DNA of 64,000 bases from CAYVQZ01 sp964453435 (GCA_964453435.1 CAYVQZ010000006.1:1-64000); one strand, 5' to 3'. Positions 16,134 to 24,355 are shown, numbered from the stretch's first letter. Notes: generated by a model not told the origin, from the sequence alone. A program made the numbers and translations.

Positions 16134-17588
16134 CTAAAAACAGAGCTTTCCGGGATTCATGATATTGCGGGGGTCGAAGATATTTTTTAATTTTCGCAAC
16201 GCCTCCCGTGAAGCGCCGTCACGGTTCAGCGCCATATCCGCCAAAAGGTCATACGGCCGGGAGAAAAATGCGCCGTGGTCCATCAGCGCCCTCGCGGCAG
16301 TGAGATACAGGCCTTTTACGTTTTCCTTCTCTTTCCCGTTTGCGGTATCGTAATAAAGGCTGAATTCGCAGTGCTGGCCGTGGCCTTGACAGACCGGTTG
16401 TATGTACGCTCCGAGGTTCGCGAGCGGGAACCTCTTCGCGACGGCCTCATTCGTCATAAGCTTCAGCAGTTCGGGTACCTGGGCGAACGAGCAAATAAAC
16501 GGGATATCCTGACAGCCTCCGCTCGCTCTCAGCTTCCAGTAGGGTTCGGGCGAGGGACTTGTTGCCCGTGCCAGAACTTCCCCGGCAGAGATATTCGCCA
16601 GGGCATCGTAAAGCGGCACACCCAGATTCTTGGCGATCTCGCTCACATCTTTTTCCTGGCACTTGACCCTTTCCTCCGGAAAATAGTCGGAGCCGGAGAG
16701 ACAAAAGAAGAGGGTCCAGCTTGGAAGTTCATCTCGCAAAACGCCGCGTTCACGCTCATTGCGAGCCATGAGCATGGCAAGGTTGTTGTTATTCACTATG
16801 AACAATTCGTCTCCGAGCCGGCGCCTTATCATCCAGTGCGCCAACTCGAGCAATTGCTCCACGTTGTCGGCGGGCGCAAGGAAAGGCTTTTGGAGGGAGG
16901 GCAGCAGTTCGCATTTAACGGTGGACCATGTCACCACCCCGAAAGTTCCCTGGGCGCCCTGGAGTATCCTGTTGACATTCATCTGAATGCCCATGGCGAT
17001 TTTCTGGCGGCGACCCGCCTCATGCTGTTCCTCAATTGTCCCGGGGCCGGTTGCTTCGCCTGTCCTGAAAACGTCACCGGTTCCGAACACGACCTCATTG
17101 CAGAGCAATGGGTCGGAGTGGTCGAGATGGTATTTCGGCATTATGTGCGGCTCTCTTTCGAGACAACTGCCGATGACCGATTTTGTTTCGCGCGGACTCA
17201 GCGGCATGGGAAGCCTGAGACCCTCCTTTGCCAATTCCGCCTGAAGAGTTCCGAACCGCACGCCGGGTTCTATCATCGCCACCCGGTCTTTGCGGTCAAT
17301 CATCTTGATACTCTTCATCCGTGACATGTCGAGGATAACACCGCCCAAGGTCGGCACGGTGTCTCCCCGAAAGCGGGGTTCGCCCGAACTCACGGGAACC
17401 AACGGAGTGCCCGCTTCCGCCGCGTGCTTCACAAATGCCTGCACTTGCTCCATGGTGTTCGGACGTACCACGCAGACAGGCTCTCGCGCCGGAGCAAAAC
17501 TGTGGTCGCGCGAAAACGCCTTCAGAATTGCATTGTCCTCGCTTACATTTTCGACACCAAACAGGTCAACAATCTTTTGCTTGTCCAT
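16134..17588 (-). CDS. GlcD-like FAD-binding oxidoreductase
   Basis: A 484-residue flavoprotein with a PCMH-type FAD-binding domain (about residues 35-245): CVVRPNTMEQVQAFVKHAAE, then PLVPVSSGEPRFRG in place of the usual 'P.GGGT...G', and GVILDMSRMKSI. The C-terminal LKNIFDPRNIMNPGKLCF is the hallmark ending of the glycolate oxidase GlcD / D-lactate dehydrogenase family. With the CCG Fe-S protein that follows by 12 bp it forms a GlcD/GlcF-like pair. The start is ATG 17588, preceded by GGGCGGTG. Substrate not assigned; a 2-hydroxy acid or phenolic compound is possible. Confidence 0.85.
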   Translation of the reverse strand: MDKQKIVDLFGVENVSEDNAILKAFSRDHSFAPAREPVCVVRPNTMEQVQAFVKHAAEAGTPLVPVSSGEPRFRGDTVPTLGGVILDMSRMKSIKMIDRKDRVAMIEPGVRFGTLQAELAKEGLRLPMPLSPRETKSVIGSCLEREPHIMPKYHLDHSDPLLCNEVVFGTGDVFRTGEATGPGTIEEQHEAGRRQKIAMGIQMNVNRILQGAQGTFGVVTWSTVKCELLPSLQKPFLAPADNVEQLLELAHWMIRRRLGDELFIVNNNNLAMLMARNERERGVLRDELPSWTLFFCLSGSDYFPEERVKCQEKDVSEIAKNLGVPLYDALANISAGEVLARATSPSPEPYWKLRASGGCQDIPFICSFAQVPELLKLMTNEAVAKRFPLANLGAYIQPVCQGHGQHCEFSLYYDTANGKEKENVKGLYLTAARALMDHGAFFSRPYDLLADMALNRDGASREALRKLKNIFDPRNIMNPGKLCF

Positions 17589-17751
17589 TTTAGCACCGCC
17601 CTGATGTTACCCATGGAAAATAGTCATTATTCGGGTACATTACCGCCAATCCCATGCTTGCCAAAACACCTCCTTACATGATTTCGAAACATGTATCACA
17701 CGGAATTACCTGTCCGGCACGCAAAAACAATCCGGAAAAACCAAGGGGCTT

Positions 17752-18546
17752 TTAAATGATTCCCTCTTTTCTGAGTGTTGTCGCCAGTTTGTCACCCGCT
17801 TCGGCTGCTGTGGCTCCGCTGATGAAGCAACAAACCCTTTCTCGTGCGGGAGGTTTCAATTCTCTCACGACGAGTCTTCGCGAGGGAGGCTCCACACCGA
17901 GGTCGGCGAGGCTCCGTTTTGTGACGGGTTTGCCCTTTGCCTCTTTTAATTCCTTCAGTCCCGGGCTCCGAAGTTCGCCGATTTCGGCGCTTACGGTTAT
18001 CAATATCGGCAAAGCGGCCTCGACTATTTCATGGCCATTGGGCATCACCCGCTCGACCCGGACACATTCTCCCACGGTGATGTTCCGTGCAAACGTCACA
18101 ACGGGAATTTCCAATAACCCTCCGAGGCACGGTCCGACCACGCCCGCATTTGTGTCCGCCGCCTGCCTGCCCGTCAGGACCAGGTCATACTCGTCGATCC
18201 TCTCGATTATTTCTCGCAAGACGACGGCTGTGCCGAATCCGTCAATGGAGTCAGCGCTTAGAGCGGGGTCATCGAGCATAATCAATTCATCCGCCCCCGC
18301 TGCCAAGGCTTTTCGCATAACCGCGTTGGACAGATTCGCCCCAACGCTTACGACAATAATTTTCCCGCCATGGCTTTCGCGCAGGCGGAGCGCAGCCTCG
18401 AGCGCATTTTCATCGAATGGACTGAGCACCGGCGGTATTCCAACCGGAACAACCCGCTTTGCGTCGCAATCGAGCCGGTATCCCGATATGGGAGCCTCGG
18501 GGTCCGGAACCTGTTTCAAACAGACAATAATCCGAAGACCTTCCAT
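17752..18546 (-). CDS. etfB: Electron transfer flavoprotein beta subunit
   Basis: A 264-residue ETF beta subunit, the AMP-binding half of the flavoprotein that shuttles electrons from acyl-CoA and other dehydrogenases. Family features are VCLKQVPDPE at the N-terminus, NPFDENALEAALR-like SPFDENALEAALRLRE, the nucleotide loop LTGRQAADTNAGVVGP (about residues 128-143) and the recognition-loop region VERVMPNGHEIVEAALP. The start is ATG 18546; in-frame codons further upstream belong to the inserted element 18555-18765. That insertion separates etfB from etfA by 221 bp, whereas these genes are usually only a few bases apart. Confidence 0.95.
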   Translation of the reverse strand: MEGLRIIVCLKQVPDPEAPISGYRLDCDAKRVVPVGIPPVLSPFDENALEAALRLRESHGGKIIVVSVGANLSNAVMRKALAAGADELIMLDDPALSADSIDGFGTAVVLREIIERIDEYDLVLTGRQAADTNAGVVGPCLGGLLEIPVVTFARNITVGECVRVERVMPNGHEIVEAALPILITVSAEIGELRSPGLKELKEAKGKPVTKRSLADLGVEPPSRRLVVRELKPPARERVCCFISGATAAEAGDKLATTLRKEGII

Positions 18547-18554
18547 GTGCCCTA

Positions 18555-18765
18555 GAGTGTGTCCCACGATTGGTCAGGGTTGTGCTTCGCGCACAGTGAG
18601 TCCGCCCGATAATTCCATGTCCTGCGCTTCGGGGGCAGTCCGCCAATCTATCCCGCGAATGCGCGGGACTTCGCTCCGCTCAGCGATGAACAATCGAGGA
18701 TTCCGTAATTGGGTACAGCCCCCTACGCTCACAATTTCGGCAAGGGTGCAACCATGGGACAGTCC
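18555..18765. mobile_element. Compound miniature element inserted between etfA and etfB
   Basis: Left end GAGTGTGTCCCACGATT (18555-18571); right end about AACCATGGGACAGTCC (18750-18765). Flanking pentamers are CCCTA (18550-18554) and CGCTA (18766-18770), a 5-bp duplication with one mismatch that includes the etfA stop codon. A nested left end GAGTCCGCCCGATA starts at 18598 directly after ACAGT. Further in are the 'CCAATCTA...GTAATTGG' type-B ends and the hairpin core 18651-18689. Excising the element leaves etfA and etfB about 12 bases apart with a purine-rich ribosome-binding site. Confidence 0.7.
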
Positions 18766-18767
18766 CG

Positions 18768-19784
18768 CTACCTTGTTTTTCCGACTCCGCTCTTCAGTTC
18801 CTTTACTCGTGCTGTAAGAACAGGAATTACCTCGCGGTAATCGCCGACCACGCCGTAATCCGCCATTTTGAAGATACGGGCATCGCCGTCCTTATTGATG
18901 GCGACGATGCGCTTCGATTCAAACAGTCCCGTCATATGCTGCATGGCTCCCGAAATACCAACGGCCACGTACAGGCCTGGCGCGACCACCTTGCCCGTCA
19001 GTCCGACCTGAGACGTTGAGGGCATCCAGCCCATGTCGCACGGCGGTCTGCTCGCCGCCAGCGCGCCGCCCAAGGCGTCTGCTAAATCGCGAAGAGCCCG
19101 AAAACCTTCGGGGCCGCCTATTCCTCGACCGCCCGATACGACAATGTCCGCTTCCTCAAGTCTGACATCATCTGCTTCTTCCGCAGCTCTTGCAACGATT
19201 CGAGGTTCCCGAGGAAAGGCCAGGGGGTCCACCTTCACGGGAATGATTTCGCCACCAGTATCGGAACGCTCTTCCGGGAGTAATCCCACTCCGCGACGAA
19301 CGGTCGCTATCTGAGGTCTTGTCGCGCATTCGAAAACAGCGAGCGCGTTTCCACCATATATTGGTTTTGTCATTAAAAAGTTGCCCGAACACTCATCGTA
19401 TTCGATGGCGGTACAATCGGTTACGATTGCGCTTCCCCGTTTGAAGGCAAGCTTCGGAAGCAAATCCTGACAGGCGGCTGTGTGTCCCCCGAAGATGGCA
19501 TCCACAGGATGGCGAGTAACAATTTCTTCGAGTGCGCCCAGATATTCGGATGAAGCATAGTTGTTCCCATTCGGCCTTTGCGGAATGAAGATTTGATGGA
19601 CACCTGCTCGGCTGGCTTCTCGGGCCGCTTCTGCCACGGGGGCGCCAATCAAGAAGCCCACGAGTTCTCCGGAGGTCGGCTTCACCGATTCCTGTGCCAG
19701 TCCCAATAATTCCCGGCTCGTAACCGAGAGTTTTCCATCCTCGCCAATTTCACAGACAACAAGAATCCTCACGGCGCCGCTCAT
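18768..19784 (-). CDS. etfA: Electron transfer flavoprotein alpha subunit
   Basis: A 338-residue ETF alpha subunit, the FAD-carrying half of ETF. The C-terminal FAD domain shows the family signature: SQVGLTGKVVAPGLYVAVGI, then SGAMQHMTG and VAINKDGDARIFKMADYG. SGGRGIGG marks the domain entrance. At the usual 'SRAAVDAGW' position it reads SRPPCDMGW, a variation in a flavin-contact stretch. The start ATG 19784 is favoured over ATG 19799 because GATGAGGAAA lies upstream at workable spacing. It is the first enzyme gene after tetR (70 bp). Confidence 0.95.
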   Translation of the reverse strand: MSGAVRILVVCEIGEDGKLSVTSRELLGLAQESVKPTSGELVGFLIGAPVAEAAREASRAGVHQIFIPQRPNGNNYASSEYLGALEEIVTRHPVDAIFGGHTAACQDLLPKLAFKRGSAIVTDCTAIEYDECSGNFLMTKPIYGGNALAVFECATRPQIATVRRGVGLLPEERSDTGGEIIPVKVDPLAFPREPRIVARAAEEADDVRLEEADIVVSGGRGIGGPEGFRALRDLADALGGALAASRPPCDMGWMPSTSQVGLTGKVVAPGLYVAVGISGAMQHMTGLFESKRIVAINKDGDARIFKMADYGVVGDYREVIPVLTARVKELKSGVGKTR

Positions 19785-19854
19785 TACGTTACGTTTCCTC
19801 ATCAAAAGCAATAACAACGAAAGGAGTCGTATCTCTTCTTCGATGCGGACCCGC

Positions 19855-20508
19855 TTAGTCCGACTTCTGCTGTGCGCCCATCTTGAGCCCGCCCAGAATT
19901 TTTTCCTTGAGGGCGGATTTCATGGTTTCCCACTGTATTCCCAAAAAAGCCGCCCGGGGATTATCAGTCGTTTTCCTTAGAGCGCTTCCAATCAAGCTCC
20001 AAATCAGGACAGCCTCAATCATGGGGTCTTTGACAGAGAAGACCCCTTCTTTTACGCCGCGTTCTATCATGTCGACGACCTCGGATAAGCAGTCGAAAAT
20101 GATTCGGTTGATTTCATCGACCAAGTCCTCCCTCAATCTTTCCTGCCTGTCCCATCCGAAATAAAAATACTGAAGTATTCTGAAATACTCTTCATGATTT
20201 CGGGAGAATTCACAATAGGTGTCAAGCAGCCGGCCGGCCAGTTCTTCCGCGCCGGTCCTCGAGGTACGCGTTACCCACCTTAGTTCGTCGCGAAGCATCC
20301 TGAGTCCACAGGCAAGCACGGAGAAATAAATTTCTTCTTTCCCTTGAAAGTGATAGTAGATCGAGCCGCGAGTGAGTCCGCTGGCACACTCGATATCCTC
20401 GATAGTTGCCTGGTAATATCCTTTTTCCGAGAACACCTTGCTCGCTGCGTCAACGATTTGCTGCCAGCGCGCGCGGCGTTCCTGGTTTCTTCGAAACCGG
20501 ACAGTCAC
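19855..20508 (-). CDS. TetR-family transcriptional regulator
   Basis: A 217-residue repressor-type regulator. The N-terminal helix-turn-helix reads YYQATIEDIECASGLTRGSI followed by YYHFQGKEEIYF (about residues 30-62 from the GTG start), a textbook TetR DNA-binding domain. The C-terminal helical ligand pocket is unassigned. The GTG at 20508 is preferred because GAGGAGG stands 5 bases upstream and the promoter would give a 29-base leader; from the ATG at 20529 the leader would be about 8 bases with no Shine-Dalgarno. It heads the etf/flavoprotein array. TetR regulators of this kind often respond to acyl-CoA or aromatic ligands; control of this array is inference. Confidence 0.88.
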   Translation of the reverse strand: MTVRFRRNQERRARWQQIVDAASKVFSEKGYYQATIEDIECASGLTRGSIYYHFQGKEEIYFSVLACGLRMLRDELRWVTRTSRTGAEELAGRLLDTYCEFSRNHEEYFRILQYFYFGWDRQERLREDLVDEINRIIFDCLSEVVDMIERGVKEGVFSVKDPMIEAVLIWSLIGSALRKTTDNPRAAFLGIQWETMKSALKEKILGGLKMGAQQKSD

Positions 20509-20543
20509 AGCGTCCTCCTCGGTCGGCATGGTTTTGTAACGGT

Positions 20544-20572
20544 AGTATAATCAAAAGGACATCCGTTGTCAA
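20544..20572 (-). promoter_or_regulatory. Sigma70-type promoter of tetR
   Basis: Reading leftward, TTGACA (20572-20567) and TATACT (20549-20544) are separated by exactly 17 bases. Expected transcription start is near 20537, close to the tetR start codon. An inverted pair AACGG (20538-20542) / CCGTT (20663 is not involved; 20563-20567) brackets the -10 box and might be an autoregulatory operator, but its arms are short. Confidence 0.6.
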
Positions 20573-20817
20573 GAAATATCGATTCAAAGTTCGGAAAAAA
20601 GTCTATACAAGGCATTAACTGATTGAACAGTAGCAGCTTACAGCCATTGATAACCCGTACTAATATCGCTCCATTACTATACCAACGTTATCCTAATTCG
20701 GTGTCAGGCGCAGGCGGGAGAAGCGATAACTGAACGGTATTGCGGACGGGCAGGCAAGCTTCAGCATGAAGTTCAGAAGCGGAGGGGCGTGAACGGGAGA
20801 GAAGCTGTTTGAAACGG

Positions 20818-21975
20818 TTACTCTGTAACAGCGGAAATTTTCCAGGGGCCGTCGCTGACCCGTGAAAGCGTGAAGACCTGCTCGTCGTCGAATAAGACGA
20901 CATCTTTGCCTTTGCGTGACGATGCCGTGATTGTACAATGTAAATCGACCATAACAAGATTCGGGTCAACTTCTTCTATCCGAATGTCCGAATACGCAGT
21001 GGAGATATCCTCAAAATAACGAAACAGTTTCTTCGCCTTTGCCAATTGGCGTTGCACCGACTCGGCGCCAGCCTCGTCGAAACAGTCTTGCAATCTGTCC
21101 ATATTCTTACCCTCGACCGCGTGTTTGACAGAGTGCAACACCTCATGTATTTCCTTCCTGAGCCGCGTGTCCCCCGTGAGGTCAACCCCGGAGGAATATC
21201 CCGAATCATGTCTTTGGGACTTCGGCGAACGCCGGTACGAAACCAGTATGTTTTCGTAGTCACCTGCACTTATGAAGCCGTCGCCAATGGAGATGCGCTG
21301 TTCCGCTGCAAACTCGGGGAAAGGTCCTCTACTCTCGATAGACTTCGAAGGAGCATGAATCCTCGCAGCATCTATTGTCGGAATTCGATTCATCTTCTCC
21401 TTCTCCGAAGTCCTGGCCGATGGGTCAGGGGGCATGCTGAGTCCGTCCGATAAGTCGTTGATGCCTGCTCCGGGGACAGTCTGCCAATCTACGAATCCCC
21501 AAAAGACAGGGGATTCCGTAATTGGGGACAGTCCCCTGCGGGGCGATTTTTGGTTGAATGCACAAGTATCGGACAGATTCATGCTGTTCTTTGTTAGTTT
21601 TTTTTGGCCCGGGGACGTTTTAAGCGGGTAACTTGGAGTACCGTGACTTTCCAGGCTGTTTGCTTCCGTCCGTACGGTCACTTGGGTGGGCGGAGACGTA
21701 TTCAGATATTCATCCAACGATTGCTGCATACCGAGACTTTTGATGAGGAGATACGAGACCAGGAGCGCCAGCAGGATAACCATTACGATGCTTGCCAGAA
21801 TAATCACCGGCCATTGCGTGCGGTATCCGTTCGTATAGACGATGAACTCGCGAGTGTCGCTCGACCCTCGGACTGTTGGATTCATTTCAGGCAAGTCTTC
21901 CGGCTTACCGCCAATCTCTTCGAGTTCGAGAAACCGGCTTCCTGAAGTTTTCCCTTCGCTTCCTGCGGATTTCAT
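20818..21975 (-). CDS. Membrane-anchored protein with NTF2-like C-terminal domain, interrupted in frame by a transposable element
   Basis: A 385-residue protein of unknown function. It has a short polar N-terminus, one transmembrane segment (WPVIILASIVMVILLALLVS, about residues 56-78), a long low-complexity linker and a C-terminal domain of about 130 residues (LRKEIHEVLHSVKHAVEGKN... to the end, with KISAVTE) whose pattern fits SnoaL/NTF2-like or DUF4440 folds. About 49 residues of the linker (codons overlapping 21434-21580) are encoded by an inserted element. Without it the linker would read ...TKNSMPPDPSART. The start is ATG 21975 with GAGAGAG upstream; ATG 21993 is possible. No homologue recognised. 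Confidence 0.65.
   Translation of the reverse strand: MKSAGSEGKTSGSRFLELEEIGGKPEDLPEMNPTVRGSSDTREFIVYTNGYRTQWPVIILASIVMVILLALLVSYLLIKSLGMQQSLDEYLNTSPPTQVTVRTEANSLESHGTPSYPLKTSPGQKKLTKNSMNLSDTCAFNQKSPRRGLSPITESPVFWGFVDWQTVPGAGINDLSDGLSMPPDPSARTSEKEKMNRIPTIDAARIHAPSKSIESRGPFPEFAAEQRISIGDGFISAGDYENILVSYRRSPKSQRHDSGYSSGVDLTGDTRLRKEIHEVLHSVKHAVEGKNMDRLQDCFDEAGAESVQRQLAKAKKLFRYFEDISTAYSDIRIEEVDPNLVMVDLHCTITASSRKGKDVVLFDDEQVFTLSRVSDGPWKISAVTE
21439..21580. mobile_element. 142-bp miniature inverted-repeat element with perfect 5-bp target duplication
   Basis: Ends GAGTCCGTCCGATA (21439-21452) and TATCGGACAGATTC (21567-21580) are inverted repeats matching at 12 of 14 positions. The flanks are identical pentamers ATGCT (21434-21438 and 21581-21585). 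Inside, at the centre of GGGGACAGTCCCC, sits a 47-bp type-B element (21481-21527) flanked by perfect ACAGT copies (21476-21480, 21528-21532). Element plus one duplication is 147 bp, exactly 49 codons, so the host frame is kept. The outer element alone would add 95 bp and shift the frame. Confidence 0.85.
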
Positions 21976-22233
21976 TGTGAAATGCTCTCTCATCGTAATG
22001 CGGCCGGAGTTGTGATGCACCCCTGAGCCGAGAGCAACAATTATGCCACACGTGAGGTGGATTAATCACCTAAGCATAAGGAATTGAAACAAAAAGAGTT
22101 CAGGGAAAGGTGTTCCTATTTTTGGAATTCTGCGGATTTGATTGAAGGACCGGTTTTTACAATTTTGAAAGCCAAGCGCCTACAAAATTTGTCATAACCT
22201 GCGGATGTGCAGTCGAGTTCCACCGACCCGATT

Positions 22234-23037
22234 CTACCATTGCTTTTTCAACAGTCCCCGCTCCATTTCGCGAAGATGCCGAAGAACGTTTATTCCGAGA
22301 TTAAGATGCGGCTCCGCGTAGGTCGCAAAGACGCGCCGGGAGGACTCCTTCGTTTTTATTCCTCTGCGAGAATGAGGGAGGTCCGAAATCAGGAGCAACG
22401 CGCCCACGTTCAGATTGCGACTGAATCCTGCCGAAAAAAGGGTTGCGCATTCCATCTCGATGGCGCTCACCTTTTCGTTCTTCAGGGTTTCCCTGAACGT
22501 TTCGTCGAATTCCCACATGCGATAATTTGTTGTGTGAACGACTCCGGTGTGGTAATAGTAGCCGGTTTTCTCCATTTCCAGCGCGACAGCCTTTTGGACC
22601 GTGAACGATGCGAGCGCGGGCACCTGGGCAGGCATGTAATGATTGGACGTTCCTTCATCTCGTATAGCTGCGACGGGGTTGAAGAAATCGCCCAGCCGAT
22701 GCTTCTTTCGCAGGCCGCCGCAAAGTCCGAGCATGAGGATTGCAACCGGGTCCACGAACGACAACAAATCAATCACCAATGCCGCAAGCGGCGAGCCGAC
22801 ACCGAAGTTCAGTATTGAGATGTTTTCCTCGGGCCAATGGCAAACCTCCATGAGCGAACCTTCGGAGACGCCCTTTCCCGACAATCCGCAAAACATTTTT
22901 ACATAATGGGAAAAGTTGGTAAGCAAGATGAACGGCTGAAAGTCCGTCGCTGCACTGTCCGTGTATCGTTCGAGCGATTCGAGCCCGATCTTTTCTTTCA
23001 ACGCCTCAGCGGAAATCGAACGTGATTTGCCACCCAT
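22234..23037 (-). CDS. amn: AMP nucleosidase (phosphorylase family 1)
   Basis: A 267-residue enzyme predicted to hydrolyse AMP to adenine and ribose 5-phosphate in the cytosol. It resembles the compact AMP nucleosidases of about 260 residues rather than the long E. coli form: YTDSAATDFQPFILLTNFSH, ILNFGVGSPLAALVIDLLS, LGLCGGLRKKHRLGDFFNPV, AAIRDEGTSNHYMP, then the purine-binding AIEMECATLFSAGF and LLLISDLPHS. A nucleoside phosphorylase of the same superfamily is the alternative, but DEGTSNHYMPA is specific to the AMP nucleosidase group. The ATG at 23037 has GGGAGGATG upstream. Confidence 0.85.
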   Translation of the reverse strand: MGGKSRSISAEALKEKIGLESLERYTDSAATDFQPFILLTNFSHYVKMFCGLSGKGVSEGSLMEVCHWPEENISILNFGVGSPLAALVIDLLSFVDPVAILMLGLCGGLRKKHRLGDFFNPVAAIRDEGTSNHYMPAQVPALASFTVQKAVALEMEKTGYYYHTGVVHTTNYRMWEFDETFRETLKNEKVSAIEMECATLFSAGFSRNLNVGALLLISDLPHSRRGIKTKESSRRVFATYAEPHLNLGINVLRHLREMERGLLKKQW

Positions 23038-23078
23038 CTACTCATCCTCCCTTGCGAGAAACTTACCCGGCCTCACCA

Positions 23079-23094
23079 ATAATTTTAAAATTAT
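23079..23094. repeat. 16-bp perfect AT-rich palindrome upstream of amn
   Basis: ATAATTTTAAAATTAT lies about 42 bases upstream of the amn start codon and could be an operator or part of its promoter. No convincing -35/-10 pair accompanies it. Confidence 0.35.
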
Positions 23095-23231
23095 GTCATT
23101 GCCAAGAGCATACCATTACAACGCGGTTTGAACAAGAATTTTCTTCCGCCTTGGTCGACGCCGACGGGCACGGCCCAAGTTGACTTGCGCACTGACAAGT
23201 GATTTAATTTTCCCGAACGGAGGAAGGCTCG

Positions 23232-23312
23232 GTGGAAAGAAAGGATTTCTTTAACACTCCAGAATTAGCCGAACTATTGAAGCTGAAAGACAAAATGTCG
23301 ATTAGCTCATGA
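23232..23312 (+). pseudogene. Truncated helix-turn-helix regulator start (26 codons)
   Basis: A GTG at 23232 follows an excellent ribosome-binding site (CGGAGGAAGG). It opens MERKDFFNTPELAELLKLKD and stops after 26 codons. The pattern 'F.TP.ELAELLK.K' is how excisionase/MerR-type HTH_17 domains begin, as in regulators often found next to molybdate/tungstate-binding proteins. Only the first helix and turn remain, so this is probably the relic of a regulator of tupA; a genuine micropeptide cannot be excluded. Confidence 0.45.
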
Positions 23313-23536
23313 ACTTAAGGTGTTTGGCCGGCCATCATCCTAAGACGATTTCTATAGGCCAAACGAGCCGAAATGCATGCCATAAAACTGACGTGAAGCG
23401 CTACCACATCCAGTTAAAGTCTCTCTTCACGAAGTTGCCAGTCGTGCATGCCTAGAGCCACCCGAGCCCGGAAACATTTCGGGATATGGAACGAGCTTCG
23501 ACTCTCGAAGTTTCGATAAAGAATGAGAGGTCCACA

Positions 23537-24355
23537 ATGAAAAAAGGCAAATTACTTGTGTGCGCGCTTTTGGCGCTGGGAATTGCGCTGCCGGCATTCG
23601 CGGAGCAGAGGCTTCGCCTCGCCACGACAACCAGCACCGACAACTCCGGTCTGCTTGCCGATATGCTGCCACTCTTTGAGCAGCAATACGGAGTGAAGGT
23701 CGACATTATCGCCGTTGGAACCGGAAGAGCCCTGAAACTTGGTGAAAACGGAGATGTCGACGTCGTGCTCGTTCATGCTCCCGAGGCTGAGAACGTATTC
23801 GTTGAAAAGGGGTACGGCATAAACCGCCGCGATGTCATGTACAACGACTTCGTTTTCGTTGGGCCAAGGTCGGACCCTGCCGGAATCAAGAATGCGGAGA
23901 GCGCTGTCGAGGCCTTTCGTCTGATTAGCAAGACACCGGCGCCTTTCGTTTCGCGTGGCGATGAATCCGGAACTCATAAAAAGGAGAAGTCAATCTGGGG
24001 TTCCGCCTCGATTCAGCCGGAAGGCCAATGGTACGTCGAGGCCGGACAAGGCATGGGGGCGGTTCTCAATATGGCCGACGAAAAGCTGGCCTATACCCTG
24101 ACCGACCGGGGAACATGGCTCGCCTTCAAAGATAAGCTTGAACTGGAAATTCTTTTCGAAGGCGACCCGATACTGTTCAACCCGTATGGAATCATCGCTG
24201 TCAACCCCGCTGTTCACCCTCATGTGGACTATATAAACGCAATGCTTCTCATTGCATGGTTCACGTCGCCTGAGGGCCAGAAGAGAATAGCCGAATATAA
24301 GAAGCACGGCCAAGCCTTGTTCGTGCCTTCAGCGGTTCCGCGTGCCGTCAAGTGA
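23537..24355 (+). CDS. tupA: Tungstate-binding periplasmic protein (TupA-like), no permease genes nearby
   Basis: A 272-residue exported solute-binding protein. A signal peptide covers about residues 1-22 (MKKGKLLVCALLALGIALPA, then FA before E). The mature start LRLATTTSTDNSGLLADMLP, then VGTGRALKLGENGDVDVVLV and FVSRGDESGTHKKE, are characteristic of TupA/WtpA-like tungstate-binding proteins (TTTS.. and SRGD.SGTH contact the oxyanion). The start is ATG 23537 with GAGAGG before it. The ABC permease and ATPase (tupB, tupC) that normally follow are absent; the next gene is a GNAT acetyltransferase. Anaerobes use tungsten in aldehyde oxidoreductases, formate dehydrogenases and class II benzoyl-CoA reductases. 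Confidence 0.9.
   Translation: MKKGKLLVCALLALGIALPAFAEQRLRLATTTSTDNSGLLADMLPLFEQQYGVKVDIIAVGTGRALKLGENGDVDVVLVHAPEAENVFVEKGYGINRRDVMYNDFVFVGPRSDPAGIKNAESAVEAFRLISKTPAPFVSRGDESGTHKKEKSIWGSASIQPEGQWYVEAGQGMGAVLNMADEKLAYTLTDRGTWLAFKDKLELEILFEGDPILFNPYGIIAVNPAVHPHVDYINAMLLIAWFTSPEGQKRIAEYKKHGQALFVPSAVPRAVK

Larger units (their letters stand above)
23038..23536. other. Divergent spacer with an AT palindrome and a short relic gene
   Basis: 499 bp between amn (leftward) and tupA (rightward). It contains the palindrome at 23079-23094 and the 26-codon regulator relic at 23232-23312. The remaining ~220 bp before tupA show no frame, promoter or structure I can support. Confidence 0.5.
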
